From: Oscillatoria princeps RMCB-10
Lineage (GTDB): Bacteria; Cyanobacteriota; Cyanobacteriia; Cyanobacteriales; Oscillatoriaceae
Assembly: GCA_019359235.1 (NCBI GenBank)
Contig: JAHHHT010000007.1
Location: 270,860 to 334,859, forward strand
Length of the DNA stretch: 64,000 nucleotides
Direction: 5' to 3'
Position 1 is the stretch's first letter; the number at the start of each line of letters is the position of its first letter. The position numbers were made by a program, and so were the translations under genes. This document shows, piece by piece, positions 26,465 through 35,485 of the stretch. The notes under the pieces are model-generated. The model saw only the letters and a program-made list of their open reading frames with translations, did not search any database and was not told the origin of the DNA.

Positions 26465-26492
26465 AGCCGGTTTCTTAAAGAAACCGGGTTTC
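26465..26492. repeat. GAAACCGGGTTTC hairpin upstream of the dimethylformamidase-like gene
   Basis: AGAAAGCCGGTTTCTTAAAGAAACCGGGTTTCTT, partly duplicated with a second degenerate copy at 26433-26452. Confidence 0.75.
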
Positions 26493-26549
26493 TTAACCCT
26501 CAGGAAGTCTTGGCAATAGGTAATCTCTGGGTCAGTCAGAGACTGGCAG

Positions 26550-27446
26550 TTATTGAACCGGAGTTGGGGCTGATGGGTCAATCAGAGATTGCAGGGCGGT
26601 GGGGTTGCCTGAATTAATCGCCCTAGCCCATGACTGGATTGTGCGACCGGCGTACAGGGTTCCAAGGACATTAGTTTTAAAGGTTTCAAGACTGGGCAAA
26701 ACAATTCTGTCCATTTTAGCGAAATTTGTATCGAGACGGTAGGGAAAGCGTCCAGTTATTTGGCGAAGGCGTATTTGGCAGTCACGATCTGGGCGATATT
26801 CCTTCGCACTGTCTCCCCATGAATCAACCAGAGCGATTGCTTCGGCTAATTGCTCAGCTGTTCCTTGAAATATGTGACCGTGGCAGTTCGTTTGTTGAAG
26901 GTTGCGAGTGCGACTGCTGGTGTCCTCTGGCTCCATCACGACGTAGTAGGGCGGATTGTGGTAATGAGTGTCACGAGCCTTTGCCACATCAATCGCGTCG
27001 CCAATCCAAATATCGACAATTTTTGGCTGACCGGCAAGGACGTTTTCCAGCATCCAGCAAACCACCGCTACTTTTATCTGATTGGCTTGGAAGTGATTTT
27101 GGCTGTCCCGAAATCGAGCCGTTATCTCAGTAGATAATGGAAACCACGTCTTCACCTCAATTCCTGGCTGTATATCTGGCATACCGCTTAGGATTGCATC
27201 AGGAAAGCCCGGGTCTTGTCTTATCCACCGGCAGCCATCAGGCCAAATCTGTGTTTCGTTCAAATGTCGGGCGAGCGCATATTCGAGCAAATTGCCAATA
27301 ATTGGCGATAGCTTACTAACAATCTTCGAGATTTCGACTGCTCCCTGGAGATCGCTGGGTCTGGACACAGTGAGAACATCTACTGTATGCCCCTTCAAGC
27401 CGAGCAGTGCGCTAGCTGCGATTTCTAGAGCCTCCCGATAGTCCAC
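26550..27446 (-). CDS. Type II restriction endonuclease (PD-(D/E)xK type)
   Basis: 298 residues, predicted from motifs and context. GFPDAILSG..PDIQPGIEVKTW (residues 81-101) supplies the PD (82-83), a second Asp (91) and ExK (E97-V98-K99) of a nuclease core. Helices precede it (IGNLLEYALARHL with a conserved Glu); a charged C-terminal half (FRDSQNHFQ.., later DCQIRLRQITGRFP) probably recognises DNA. It starts two bases after the stop of the XRE controller gene on the same strand; the methyltransferase gene is divergent. Recognition sequence unknown. Confidence 0.8.
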   Translation of the reverse strand: MDYREALEIAASALLGLKGHTVDVLTVSRPSDLQGAVEISKIVSKLSPIIGNLLEYALARHLNETQIWPDGCRWIRQDPGFPDAILSGMPDIQPGIEVKTWFPLSTEITARFRDSQNHFQANQIKVAVVCWMLENVLAGQPKIVDIWIGDAIDVAKARDTHYHNPPYYVVMEPEDTSSRTRNLQQTNCHGHIFQGTAEQLAEAIALVDSWGDSAKEYRPDRDCQIRLRQITGRFPYRLDTNFAKMDRIVLPSLETFKTNVLGTLYAGRTIQSWARAINSGNPTALQSLIDPSAPTPVQ

Positions 27447-27448
27447 TT

Positions 27449-27700
27449 CTAATACCTTTGTTGCATAGCGGTTTCAAGTTCTTGGATGAAGTCAGCAAAG
27501 GAGATGCCAATTGCCTGACAAAATGCCCGGAGTTCAACAACATCGATGCGTCTCTCGCCCCGTTCGCATTTGCTGACGAAGGACTGCGTTTGTCCGAGAC
27601 GCTCGGCGACTTGTTCCTGTGTGAGTCCTGCCGTTTTTCTGGCAGCCCGAAGGTGGCTCAGAAAAATGGCATACTCTTTTGTAAAAATTGACTTCTCCAT
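27449..27700 (-). CDS. XRE-type controller protein of the Type II R-M system
   Basis: 83 residues, all HTH_3: LRAARKTAGLTQEQVAERLGQTQSFVSKCERGERRIDVVELRAFCQAIG. The frame is open upstream to 27796, but the ATG at 27700 gives the typical C-protein size (about 80). It is followed two bases later by the endonuclease gene and transcribed away from the methyltransferase. C proteins bind C-boxes upstream of their own gene, delaying endonuclease expression until methylation protects the host; a matching operator lies at 27729-27762. Confidence 0.85.
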   Translation of the reverse strand: MEKSIFTKEYAIFLSHLRAARKTAGLTQEQVAERLGQTQSFVSKCERGERRIDVVELRAFCQAIGISFADFIQELETAMQQRY

Positions 27701-27728
27701 CCGCGACCTCACCGAACACGGAAATGAT

Positions 27729-27762
27729 ATAGTCGGTTTCGCAATAGTCCAAAATCGACTAT
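27729..27762. promoter_or_regulatory. C-box-like operator in the divergent R-M spacer
   Basis: The 82-bp spacer between the controller and methyltransferase genes holds ATAGTC at 27729-27734 and 27744-27749, the latter in the inverted pair ATAGTC-N7-GACTAT (27744-27762). TATAGTC is the half-site I recall for controller-protein operators such as that of C.Esp1396I. Protein binding is inferred. Confidence 0.65.
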
Positions 27763-27782
27763 CGACGAGGAGATGGTAAAAT

Positions 27783-28916
27783 TTGGCCAGAGTCAAACGA
27801 ACCGTGCCTGAAATGCCCTACAGCACAGACAGCCAGGAAGTTTTTAACAGTCCGCAGGAAGAGTCATTGCCAGTCAGTTCCCCAGCGCCGGTGGCAGTGC
27901 CTGCGACTGCCATAGACTCCGTGCGGATCGAGATGGCTGACGCTGCTACCCGCTATTCATCGTGGGCTGCGCCAACAGTTATCGTGTCAGACGGTGCCTA
28001 TGGATTGGGGCTTTTCCCCGGCGATCCGCCGACACCTGCCGGTCTGGCGGACTGGTACGCCCCTCACATCGCGGCATGGGCGCGTTACTCTCTACCGGAG
28101 ACAACTTTATGGTTTTGGTGCAGTGAAATTGGCTGGGCTACCGTCCACCCACTACTAGCACAAAATGGCTGGCAATACCGCTCAGTTAATGTCTGGGATA
28201 AGGGCGTTGCCCACATCGCCGGCAATGTCAATAGCAAGACGATACGCCGCTTCCCTATCGTTACCGAAGTGTGCGTGCACTACGTTCGCAATGTCCAGCT
28301 ACCTACTGGTGATGGTCAGTGGCTGCCAATGCCGCAGTGGCTGCGCCATGAGTGGCTTCGGAGTGGACTCATTCTGAGTAAAACTAACGAGGCGTGTGGC
28401 GTGAAAAATGCTGCAACGCGCAAATACTTCACTCAAGATCGTCTTTGGTACTTCCCACCGCCAGAAATGATGGAGCTTATTGTTACTTATGCCAACCGGC
28501 ATGGCAAGCCAACGGAATGGCCGTACTTTTCAATTGATGGGAAATCACCAGTCACAGCAGAGCAGTGGTCGCGGATGCGAGCCAAGTGGAACCACGCTCA
28601 CGGTGTCACAAATGTTTGGTCAGAACCGGCTGTTCGTGGTGCGGAACGCCTCAAGGACAAGCAGGCGAAGTGCGCTCACACCAACCAGAAGCCACTGCGC
28701 CTCATTGAAAGAATTATCCTTGCCACTAGCGATCCGGGCGATGTTGTGTGGGAGCCATTTGGGGGTCTGTGTTCGGCTGCTGTGGCTTCGCTGCGGAAAG
28801 GGCGTCGCTGCTACAGTGCGGAGAGCAACCCCGATTACTACCACCTGGCAAAAGCGCGGCTTGAACAGGAGTATTATATACGCGCCTCCTCTCTGTTTCC
28901 TGACCTCTCTTTTTAG
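27783..28916 (+). CDS. Type II DNA methyltransferase (beta-class N6-adenine/N4-cytosine)
   Basis: 377 residues. SDGAYGL (residues 69-75) stands at the catalytic motif IV (the usual (D/S)PPY), and the AdoMet-binding motif I appears late as DVVWEPFGGLCSAAVA, the order of a beta-class enzyme; the His-Thr-Asn-Gln-Lys-Pro motif (HTNQKPLRLIERI) before it is also typical. TTG at 27783 has GAGGAG about 10 bases upstream; ATG at 27813 is an alternative. It protects host DNA from the divergent endonuclease. Whether it modifies A or C cannot be told. Confidence 0.88.
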   Translation: MARVKRTVPEMPYSTDSQEVFNSPQEESLPVSSPAPVAVPATAIDSVRIEMADAATRYSSWAAPTVIVSDGAYGLGLFPGDPPTPAGLADWYAPHIAAWARYSLPETTLWFWCSEIGWATVHPLLAQNGWQYRSVNVWDKGVAHIAGNVNSKTIRRFPIVTEVCVHYVRNVQLPTGDGQWLPMPQWLRHEWLRSGLILSKTNEACGVKNAATRKYFTQDRLWYFPPPEMMELIVTYANRHGKPTEWPYFSIDGKSPVTAEQWSRMRAKWNHAHGVTNVWSEPAVRGAERLKDKQAKCAHTNQKPLRLIERIILATSDPGDVVWEPFGGLCSAAVASLRKGRRCYSAESNPDYYHLAKARLEQEYYIRASSLFPDLSF

Positions 28917-28999
28917 TGTTTTGCCCGCGCCACAGTTCAGATGTTTTCAACTCTTCTGAACCCTATCCTCCTCTTAGCCAAGTGGAGATTAGTTTTGAA

Positions 29000-31141
29000 T
29001 CACTCCCACCGGCAAACCTTCACCGTCTCATCCTGCGATCCGCTCACCAAAGTTTTCCCATCCGGACTGAACGCAACCGCCGCCACCCTCTCCGCGTGAT
29101 CCTCAAGCGTTTGCAGCAGTTCGCCGGTGTGCGCATTCCACAACTTCACCGTCTTGTCCCCACTCCCACTCGCCAGCACTTTTCCGTCAGCACTAATCGC
29201 AACGCAATTCACCGCCAGTGAGTGACCTAACAAAATCCGCTGCACTTGTCCCGTCTTCAAATCCCACAGCTTCACACTCCCATCCTGACAGCCACTTGCC
29301 AGAACTTGTCCATCCGGACTCACAGCCACTGAAGAAACCTTCCCAGACGGCTCCACAAGCGCGTGCAGAAGTTCTCTCGTATCCAGACGCCGCACCTGAA
29401 TTAAACCGGCTTCCTCCTTGTTCTCCGTACTTTCCGCCCTCGCCTTTCTGCCGGCACTCGCCAAAATCTGCCCGTCAGCACTGATAGCAACTGCATAAAC
29501 CGCGTCCGGATACAAATCTTGCAGAATTTCCCCTTTCTGCAAATCCCATATCTCGATTGACCCCGTTTCATCTACCGGATCTTCCCCGCCACTGACCAGA
29601 ATCTTGCCATCAGGGCTAATCGCCACCGCTGAAGCCCAACATGCAGTTTCCAGCGTGCGAATTTGCTGCCTAGTGCGCAAACTCCAAATTTCAATATCCG
29701 CATTCGCGCACGCCAGCGTCTCTCCATCCGGACTGATGGCAATTGAAGAAACCGCCATCGCTTCTGAGTGCATGGCGAGCGTGTGCAGCAGTTCGCCCGT
29801 CTCCAAATCCCAAAGCTTAATATTTTTGTAACAGCCGCTAGCGAGCAATTTGCCATCGCTGCTGATAGCGAGACAAGTCACAGCGCTCGCATGTCCCGTC
29901 AGAGTCTTCACACATCTAAACGACTTCCTGGGAAGTTTTGATGGCACCACCGACTCAATTATAATCGGCTGACGCCTTTTTTCACCCGTTTGCTCTTTTC
30001 GCTCCGGCGGGCTAATTTTCTCAGTCCCTTTTTCAGCTTCCCCAGGCGATTTGCTGCTGTGCGGGGGCGTTTCATGTCGCGCCCCCACGCCACCCGCGCT
30101 GGCGCTACCGGCTAACCTGTCAGCGGATTCCTGCAAAGAAGCCAACTGCACTTGCAGCTTAGCGATCGCTTCAGAAATAGAGGCGAGGTGAGGCTTCTCC
30201 AGTGAAGCGAACCGGCTTTGCATCTCCGATCGCACCGCTGCCAGTTTCTCAGAAAGCTTCCCGATTGCGGTTTCCACATCGCTCAAGTCAGCGGGTTGCG
30301 GGCCAATTGGCCGGTCGAGCCGCTGCTGAATTTTAGCGATCGCCCCCTTCAACTCTTCCAGCTGCTGCGGGGAATTTGCCTGCAAGGAATCCAAGCGCCG
30401 GTTGAACTGTTCGCTAAACCCCTCCTGCTGGCCGGTGGCTGATGCTATTCTTTGGGAGAGCTTCACTAGCGCCCCTTCCACCGGCGCGACGGATTGCGCC
30501 ATAGCGCTCTGCTGCAGGCGAAGCTTCTCAATCTCTGATATCAGGCGCGCCAGATCCTCTCTGGTCACGAGATTTTCCGCGTTGCGGTTCAGGTGGGCGA
30601 TTCCTTCGGTGACTCTTGCCAAAACCGCTCTCAACTCTTCAACCAGCTGTTCTGAAGCGGGTTGAGCAGCCACCGGCAAACTGTTCAAGCGGCGGTTTAT
30701 CTCCTCGAGCTGAGCCGGCAGCAATTTGAGTGCCGGTGGGGTTTGATTTTCCCGTATCTGAACCCTGTCCCCCACAGAGGCGATCTGAAGCGTCTGCGCC
30801 GTCACTTCTGCTTGCAGTCCCGAGACGGTTTCCGACAGGTGGCCCAAAGCTTCTCGCACACTGGCCACCTCAGGGCTGGCCGGCAGGGCCAACAGTTGCC
30901 GGCGCAGGGATTCCAACTCTGCTGAGAGCTGCCGGTGCGTTCGGGCCATCTCAGCGGAAACACTTGGCCCGGGCAACTGTTCCAGACGCCGCCGGTTCAC
31001 CAAGTTCAGCAACAGCGCCAGCGACACCGGCGTTGTCGCATAAATGAGCTGCTGCGACGTTACAGCAACTGCTGACCCCAGGACTGAGCCAGCGATGGAG
31101 AGATATTCAGCAATTTCTAGCCAGCTGCGGTTTTTCAACAT
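29000..31141 (-). CDS. Membrane/coiled-coil protein with C-terminal WD40 propeller
   Basis: 713 residues. A hydrophobic hairpin at about 5-45 (LEIAEYLSIAGSVLGSAVAV..YATTPVSLALLLNLV) is followed by a long coiled coil (about 60-345, many heptads), a Pro/Lys linker, and from about 405 a WD40 domain with about seven repeats (e.g. VKLWDLKTGQVQRILLGHS, VAISADGKVLASGSGDKTVKLW). It is likely a membrane-attached scaffold or sensor. It shares the hairpin-plus-coil module with the next two minus-strand genes at 31850 and 32768. ATG at 31141. No enzymatic motif. Confidence 0.9.
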   Translation of the reverse strand: MLKNRSWLEIAEYLSIAGSVLGSAVAVTSQQLIYATTPVSLALLLNLVNRRRLEQLPGPSVSAEMARTHRQLSAELESLRRQLLALPASPEVASVREALGHLSETVSGLQAEVTAQTLQIASVGDRVQIRENQTPPALKLLPAQLEEINRRLNSLPVAAQPASEQLVEELRAVLARVTEGIAHLNRNAENLVTREDLARLISEIEKLRLQQSAMAQSVAPVEGALVKLSQRIASATGQQEGFSEQFNRRLDSLQANSPQQLEELKGAIAKIQQRLDRPIGPQPADLSDVETAIGKLSEKLAAVRSEMQSRFASLEKPHLASISEAIAKLQVQLASLQESADRLAGSASAGGVGARHETPPHSSKSPGEAEKGTEKISPPERKEQTGEKRRQPIIIESVVPSKLPRKSFRCVKTLTGHASAVTCLAISSDGKLLASGCYKNIKLWDLETGELLHTLAMHSEAMAVSSIAISPDGETLACANADIEIWSLRTRQQIRTLETACWASAVAISPDGKILVSGGEDPVDETGSIEIWDLQKGEILQDLYPDAVYAVAISADGQILASAGRKARAESTENKEEAGLIQVRRLDTRELLHALVEPSGKVSSVAVSPDGQVLASGCQDGSVKLWDLKTGQVQRILLGHSLAVNCVAISADGKVLASGSGDKTVKLWNAHTGELLQTLEDHAERVAAVAFSPDGKTLVSGSQDETVKVCRWE

Positions 31142-31234
31142 TCCACATTTCCCAGCGGTGCCCTTTTTCCAGCCTCACGGTCAGCTGGTGGGCTGCCTGT
31201 CCATTTTATATTTTGCCACAGCTGAGCGGTCATT

Positions 31235-31347
31235 TATAGCGGTTCTCAGTTTGATGGATCTGTGGCCCATAAACCCGATTTCGCAGGGGCGGGCCCTTCC
31301 GCCCCTACCGAGTTTCTCCGCAGCACACTAATCTGAGAAACGCTATA
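31235..31347. mobile_element. MITE-like element with TATAGCGGTTCTCAG termini
   Basis: It starts TATAGCGGTTCTCAG and ends CTGAGAAACGCTATA (terminal inverted repeats, one mismatch), with an internal GGGGCGGG..CCCGCCCC-like hairpin. About 85% identical by eye to 61824-61939. 113 bp, non-coding. Confidence 0.75.
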
Positions 31348-31359
31348 TAAAGAAAATCT

Positions 31360-31438
31360 AGATCCCCCCAACCCCCCTTAAAAAGGGGGGCTTAAGAGTT
31401 CCCCCCCCTTTTTAAGGGGGGGGGTTGGGGGGGGATCT
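31360..31438. repeat. Long imperfect palindrome (AGATCCCCCC.. family)
   Basis: AGATCCCCCCAACCCCCCTT and its complement AAGGGGGGGGGTTGGGGGG..GATCT form arms of about 35 bases with a TTAAGAGTT centre. Similar shorter copies occur near 9080, 24762 and inside the restriction-modification gene at about 38990. Confidence 0.8.
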
Positions 31439-31849
31439 TTTCCCGACTGGGCGCTGACTGGAATTTAATATTTACTTTATAAATCAGCTCTCAGGGGCGC
31501 GGATGAGCGCCGCTCCCACCGCTTTCGGCGCTCTCTGCGTTTATCTCCCGCAGCCATTTGTGATTTTAAATCCCTGTAAAAGGGGTTAAATCCCTGATAA
31601 GATAGTTATAAAAAAGCGTGACCCTTGCTAACAATTTAAACGAATCAGCCGGATTTGAAATCACTAGGACTTACGCAGAAACCGGGTTTCTGAACCAGCA
31701 GTGACTTCAAGCCCTCGTTCCCGAACCAGAAACCCGGTTTCGTCTCACAGTTGTGCGTAAGTCCCGATCGCCTGTTCAACCGGCTGTGGGGAGATGGCGG
31801 GATCGAGAATCAGGCACCCCGAACAGCACAGGATGCCGGTGGAATTGCC

Positions 31850-32674
31850 CTAAGGGCGTCCTGCCTTTTGCTCTCGCTCCTGTTTGAGCCGCTTGACCTC
31901 CTTGAGCAGGCGCTGCAGGTGCGGTTTGACAATCTCTTGATTCTTTTGCTCGAGCTGCTGGACGCGCCGGTGCAGGTCAGCTATTTGGGGGTGATCTGCA
32001 GCAGCTCGCGGTGCCGGTCCCCCTTGCAACTGGCTGGAGTTGGAGGAGTCATACCAGCGCTGCTGCCAGTCCGCAGTGGTGTTTTTCAGCTGGGCGATAG
32101 CTTCCCCGAGGAGTAAAAGCTGGACATTAATCTCTTCCCGGTCTTGTTCCGTGAGTGCGGTATTCTCCAGGCGCTGAGTCACGAAACGCACTTCCGAGAG
32201 CGCTTGGTAAATCGGACTGAGGTCAACCGGCGCTGCGGGAGAGAGAGCTTGCAGCTGTTGAGCCAGATACTGGCGGACTTCGACTGCTGCAGCGGCTGTG
32301 CTTTCTTGCAAGCTTTCCACGGAGCGGCGGATTTCAGCAATCTCGGTCCCGACTCCTGGGGAGTCAAACAGTTCTGGCGGTGGGGGGAATGGAAAGAACT
32401 CATCGTCGGTTGAGGCATCGAAGTTTGAGGTATTCTTGTTGGCGGCAGGTAATTCGGCTAGCTCGGCTTGTTGAGGGATGCGAGAGCGATTGACGAAATT
32501 GAGGAACAGTGCTATCGTGAGGGGAGCCGCCGCCAAGAAGACCTGCTGGGAGAATGCTGCCACAATCGAGCCGAGAGCGGAAACACCCAAGGCGGCGCAC
32601 TCTGCCAGCTCTAGCCAGTCACGCCGTTTCGGGGTGTTGGTGGAAGTTGTCGGTGATGGTTCTTTCTTTTGCAT
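31850..32674 (-). CDS. Membrane-hairpin/coiled-coil protein, paralogue 2
   Basis: 274 residues. The N terminus (RRDWLELAECAALGVSALGS..FLAAAPLTIALFLNFVNRSR) matches that of the WD40 paralogue and of the gene at 32768. Two hydrophobic segments (about 15-55) form a hairpin, then an acidic, Pro-rich spacer (FPFPPPPELF) and a coiled coil (about 110-265) ending in a Lys/Arg-rich tail. No enzymatic domain. Probably anchors at the plasma membrane and oligomerises. The ATG at 32674 lies 94 bp after the stop of the next paralogue. Confidence 0.8.
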   Translation of the reverse strand: MQKKEPSPTTSTNTPKRRDWLELAECAALGVSALGSIVAAFSQQVFLAAAPLTIALFLNFVNRSRIPQQAELAELPAANKNTSNFDASTDDEFFPFPPPPELFDSPGVGTEIAEIRRSVESLQESTAAAAVEVRQYLAQQLQALSPAAPVDLSPIYQALSEVRFVTQRLENTALTEQDREEINVQLLLLGEAIAQLKNTTADWQQRWYDSSNSSQLQGGPAPRAAADHPQIADLHRRVQQLEQKNQEIVKPHLQRLLKEVKRLKQEREQKAGRP

Positions 32675-32767
32675 TGTGTCACGTCTGGTAGGTGCCCTGC
32701 GGCTTTAAAGAAGCGATAGCGCTACCGCCCAACCCCCGACCCCCCCGGAGAGAGGCTCTCGGAAAAT

Positions 32768-33739
32768 TTAGCCTTCAACACTTTTAACCGGCACTGCTGC
32801 GATTTGGCAAGAGCCCTGCCGCTCTGCGATGGATTCCGACAGCTTCGCCGCTGCAGAGAGCAACCCCTGCACCTGCTGCGGCTGCAGTTGGGCGTCAAGT
32901 TCTGTGACCAAGCTCTCTACCTGTGCGCTCAAGTCTGCGAGCGCCGCTTGCAGGGGGGCGGTGTCCGATTGCTCCTCCAGGTGCTTGACGTCCGCCACCA
33001 GGCGCTTGAGATACGGTTTGACAATCTCTCGATACTTCTGCTCGAGCTGCTCGATGCGCTGGCGCAGCTCGGATATCTCAAGCCGCACCGGCATTTGGGT
33101 TTCGGGTGCGGTTCGCTCGTCCGCCGGCGCAGTCTCCCGAACCCCGTCCGCTTGTGCCGGCTGCGCCACTTGCTGGTGCAGAGATTCAATTTCCTGATAG
33201 AGGCTGGCTCGAAGTGTGGCCATGTTAGCGTCTGTGCTGTCCCGCAACCGGACTATGGCTCGCCGGACGATGGCGAATTCCTGCTGAATCTGCTGGTTTT
33301 GCAGGGGGGAGGTGGGTTCAGCGAGCCGCTGCTGCACTCCAGCCCACAGGTTACTGAGTCTGAGCATTGACGCTTCGATATCCCTGATTCGCTCTGAGGG
33401 AGGGAGCGCCGCAATTGAGGCGCGGACAGATTCGATTTCTTCTCGCAGTTCCATATCTACCTGTGCGATGGCTGCGCCGGCTCCCAGGGCACTGGCCTTT
33501 GTCTGCTGCTCGAAGCGGTGCCGGTTGACCAGATTCAAAGACAGCGCCAGCGTCAGCGGAGTCGCCGCGTAAAGCATCTGGCCAGACAGCCCCGCGACGA
33601 TGGTTCCCACAGCAGAGCCAATCACAGAAGCGTATTCTGCCAGCTCCAGTCCGTGACGCCGGTCGGGGTTGTTCTTCAATGCTTTGAGAGATTGTTCTTC
33701 GCTCACTGCAGCAATTTTTGGTGTCTGGGACACGATCAT
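32768..33739 (-). CDS. Membrane-hairpin/coiled-coil protein, paralogue 1
   Basis: 323 residues. The N-terminal module RRHGLELAEYASVIGSAVGT..LYAATPLTLALSLNLVNRHRFEQ is the same hairpin as in the next two genes downstream on the minus strand. The rest is a long coiled coil with two blocks (about 75-175 and 215-300), KYREIVKPYLKRLVADVKHLEEQ echoing KNQEIVKPHLQRLLKEVKRLKQE of paralogue 2. The shared tail motif shows the two short genes are duplicates; the WD40 gene differs by a fused propeller. First gene of the set; start ATG at 33739. Confidence 0.8.
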   Translation of the reverse strand: MIVSQTPKIAAVSEEQSLKALKNNPDRRHGLELAEYASVIGSAVGTIVAGLSGQMLYAATPLTLALSLNLVNRHRFEQQTKASALGAGAAIAQVDMELREEIESVRASIAALPPSERIRDIEASMLRLSNLWAGVQQRLAEPTSPLQNQQIQQEFAIVRRAIVRLRDSTDANMATLRASLYQEIESLHQQVAQPAQADGVRETAPADERTAPETQMPVRLEISELRQRIEQLEQKYREIVKPYLKRLVADVKHLEEQSDTAPLQAALADLSAQVESLVTELDAQLQPQQVQGLLSAAAKLSESIAERQGSCQIAAVPVKSVEG

Positions 33740-34251
33740 AATTCCTCACTCAAGATTGGCTGACATCTATCAGGGGTTTGAAGACAAAACGGGCGCTGTG
33801 ATGTAAACTATAACTCGTGCGTACAAGGTGGTGCCTAAAAGATTCGGGAACCTCGCTTGCTGAGGCGCTGCCCCGCCCCAATTTGACAGGGGGAGTGGCC
33901 TCAACAGCAATGCCGGTCAGAGTAAAACGCGCCCGTCGGCGAGTTCCGCTGCTGTGTGGGGTTTTTCGTGGCTCGCACTCCCTGGAAGCGCAAAACGAAA
34001 AAACCTCGGTTAAGAAACCCGGTTCTCCAAGAAACCGGGTTTCTAGCTTTTGGGAGGTTAAGAAACCCGGTTTCTCCAAGAAACCGGGTTTCTGGCAGTT
34101 TCTGGCATTTCCCAAATCTGGATAGCCCAGACTCCCCACTGCCAACGCCGCGCAAACAGCTCGCCCGTTACCGCACCGGCACCAGCGTGCCTGCCTGATA
34201 TTTGACTAAAGTAGAGTAAAGACCTGTATCGCTGTCAAATAGGAAAAAGAT
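33740..34251. other. Divergent spacer with duplicated CCGGGTTTC hairpins
   Basis: 512 bp between the coiled-coil gene and degP-like gene. 34012-34096 carries two tandem copies of AGAAACCCGGTTCTCC../AAGAAACCGGGTTTCT separated by AGCTTTTGGGAGGT. Promoters of both genes lie here. No gene seen. Confidence 0.6.
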
Positions 34252-35463
34252 ATGAGCTCATTTTTCAAGCAGTTTGCCCTTTATCTGAGTTTGCTTGCCA
34301 TTGGCGGCGGTGCGGGGTTTTTGGGGAGTCGCTATGCCGACGGGGAGAATCGCGCCCTCCGCCCGCAAACGGTGCCGGTGGCGATCCGCTCTGTCGCCCC
34401 CGTCGGGTCGCCGGCACCCCAGATGGGACTTTCTGCCGGCAGCAACCCGAATTTCATTGCCGAGGCGGCGGAAAAAGTGGGCCCCTCTGTGGTGCGGATT
34501 GACTCGGCTCGCACGGTGGCCTCGAAAATTCCCCAAGCGTTTGACAATCCGCTGTTCCGGAAGTTCTTTGGCGAAGAGCAGCCCCAGCAAGAAGAGCAGG
34601 TCGAACGCGGCACCGGCTCGGGGTTCATTCTCAGTTCAGACGGGCAGCTGCTGACAAATGCCCACGTCGTCGATGGGGCGGATGTGGTGCAGGTGACGCT
34701 CAAGGATGGCCGGACATTTGACGGCAAGGTGCTGGGCGCAGATCCGCTCACCGATGTGGCTGTGGTGAAAATCGACGCCGAGGATTTGCCGGCGGTGCAG
34801 CTGGGCAACTCTGAAAATCTGGTGGCGGGGCAGTGGGCGATTGCGATTGGCAATCCTTTGGGTCTGGACAACACGGTTACGGTTGGCATTATCAGCGCTA
34901 CCGGGCGCTCCAGTTCCGAGGTGGGCATCCCCGACAAGCGGGTTCGCTTCCTTCAAACCGATGCCGCCATCAACCCGGGCAATTCCGGTGGCCCGCTGTT
35001 AAACGACCGGGGAGAAGTGATTGGCGTCAATACCGCCATTCGCGCCAACGCTCAGGGGTTGGGTTTCGCCATTCCCATAGAAACCGCTAAGCGGATTGCT
35101 GACGAGCTGTTCGCATCAGGCCGCGCCGAACACCCCTACTTGGGAATTAAAATGGTAGAGCTAAGTCCGGAATTGCGAGAAGAAATTAATCAGCAGGCAA
35201 AAGGCAACTTTAAAATTACACAGGACAAAGGTGTGCTGATTCTGGGAGTCCAAGAGGGCTCGCCGGCACAGAAGGCCGGCGTGCGTGCGGGGGACATCAT
35301 CCAAAGTATTGACAGCATAGAGATTCAAAAGACCGACGAAGTGCAGGAGCGCGTGGAAGCGAGCGCCGTGGGTGCCGTGCTGGAATTGGAAGTGAACCGC
35401 AACGGTGTGGCTCGCCGCCTGGAAGCGAGGCTCGGCGCTTTTCCAGTTGAGGGGGAAAAATAG
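34252..35463 (+). CDS. Deg/HtrA-type periplasmic serine protease
   Basis: 403 residues. N-terminal membrane segment or signal (8-25), trypsin-like domain with catalytic triad His138 (TNAHVV), Asp168 (LTDVAVVKID) and Ser245 (NPGNSGGPLL), and one C-terminal PDZ domain (about 300-400; VLILGVQEGSPAQKAGVRAGDII). This is the cyanobacterial HhoA/HhoB/HtrA architecture, which degrades or refolds damaged proteins in the envelope or periplasm. The exact orthologue cannot be chosen, so no symbol is given. ATG at 34252 with AGGAAAAAG upstream. Confidence 0.93.
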   Translation: MSSFFKQFALYLSLLAIGGGAGFLGSRYADGENRALRPQTVPVAIRSVAPVGSPAPQMGLSAGSNPNFIAEAAEKVGPSVVRIDSARTVASKIPQAFDNPLFRKFFGEEQPQQEEQVERGTGSGFILSSDGQLLTNAHVVDGADVVQVTLKDGRTFDGKVLGADPLTDVAVVKIDAEDLPAVQLGNSENLVAGQWAIAIGNPLGLDNTVTVGIISATGRSSSEVGIPDKRVRFLQTDAAINPGNSGGPLLNDRGEVIGVNTAIRANAQGLGFAIPIETAKRIADELFASGRAEHPYLGIKMVELSPELREEINQQAKGNFKITQDKGVLILGVQEGSPAQKAGVRAGDIIQSIDSIEIQKTDEVQERVEASAVGAVLELEVNRNGVARRLEARLGAFPVEGEK

Positions 35464-35485
35464 GCTCCGAGCTGAGGGCGAATTG

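Larger units (their letters stand above)
31142..31849. other. 708-bp spacer with four kinds of repeat
   Basis: Promoter region of the WD40 gene plus a MITE-like element (31235-31347), a long GGGGGG/CCCCCC palindrome (31360-31438), CCGGGTTTC hairpins (31676-31742) and simple sequence. No gene. Repeats of this density are the main content between paralogues. Confidence 0.6.

Noticed and set aside
32804..33370. 188-codon plus-strand frame opposite the coiled-coil gene
   Set aside because: Shadow of the real minus-strand gene, which has coiled-coil and paralogue support.
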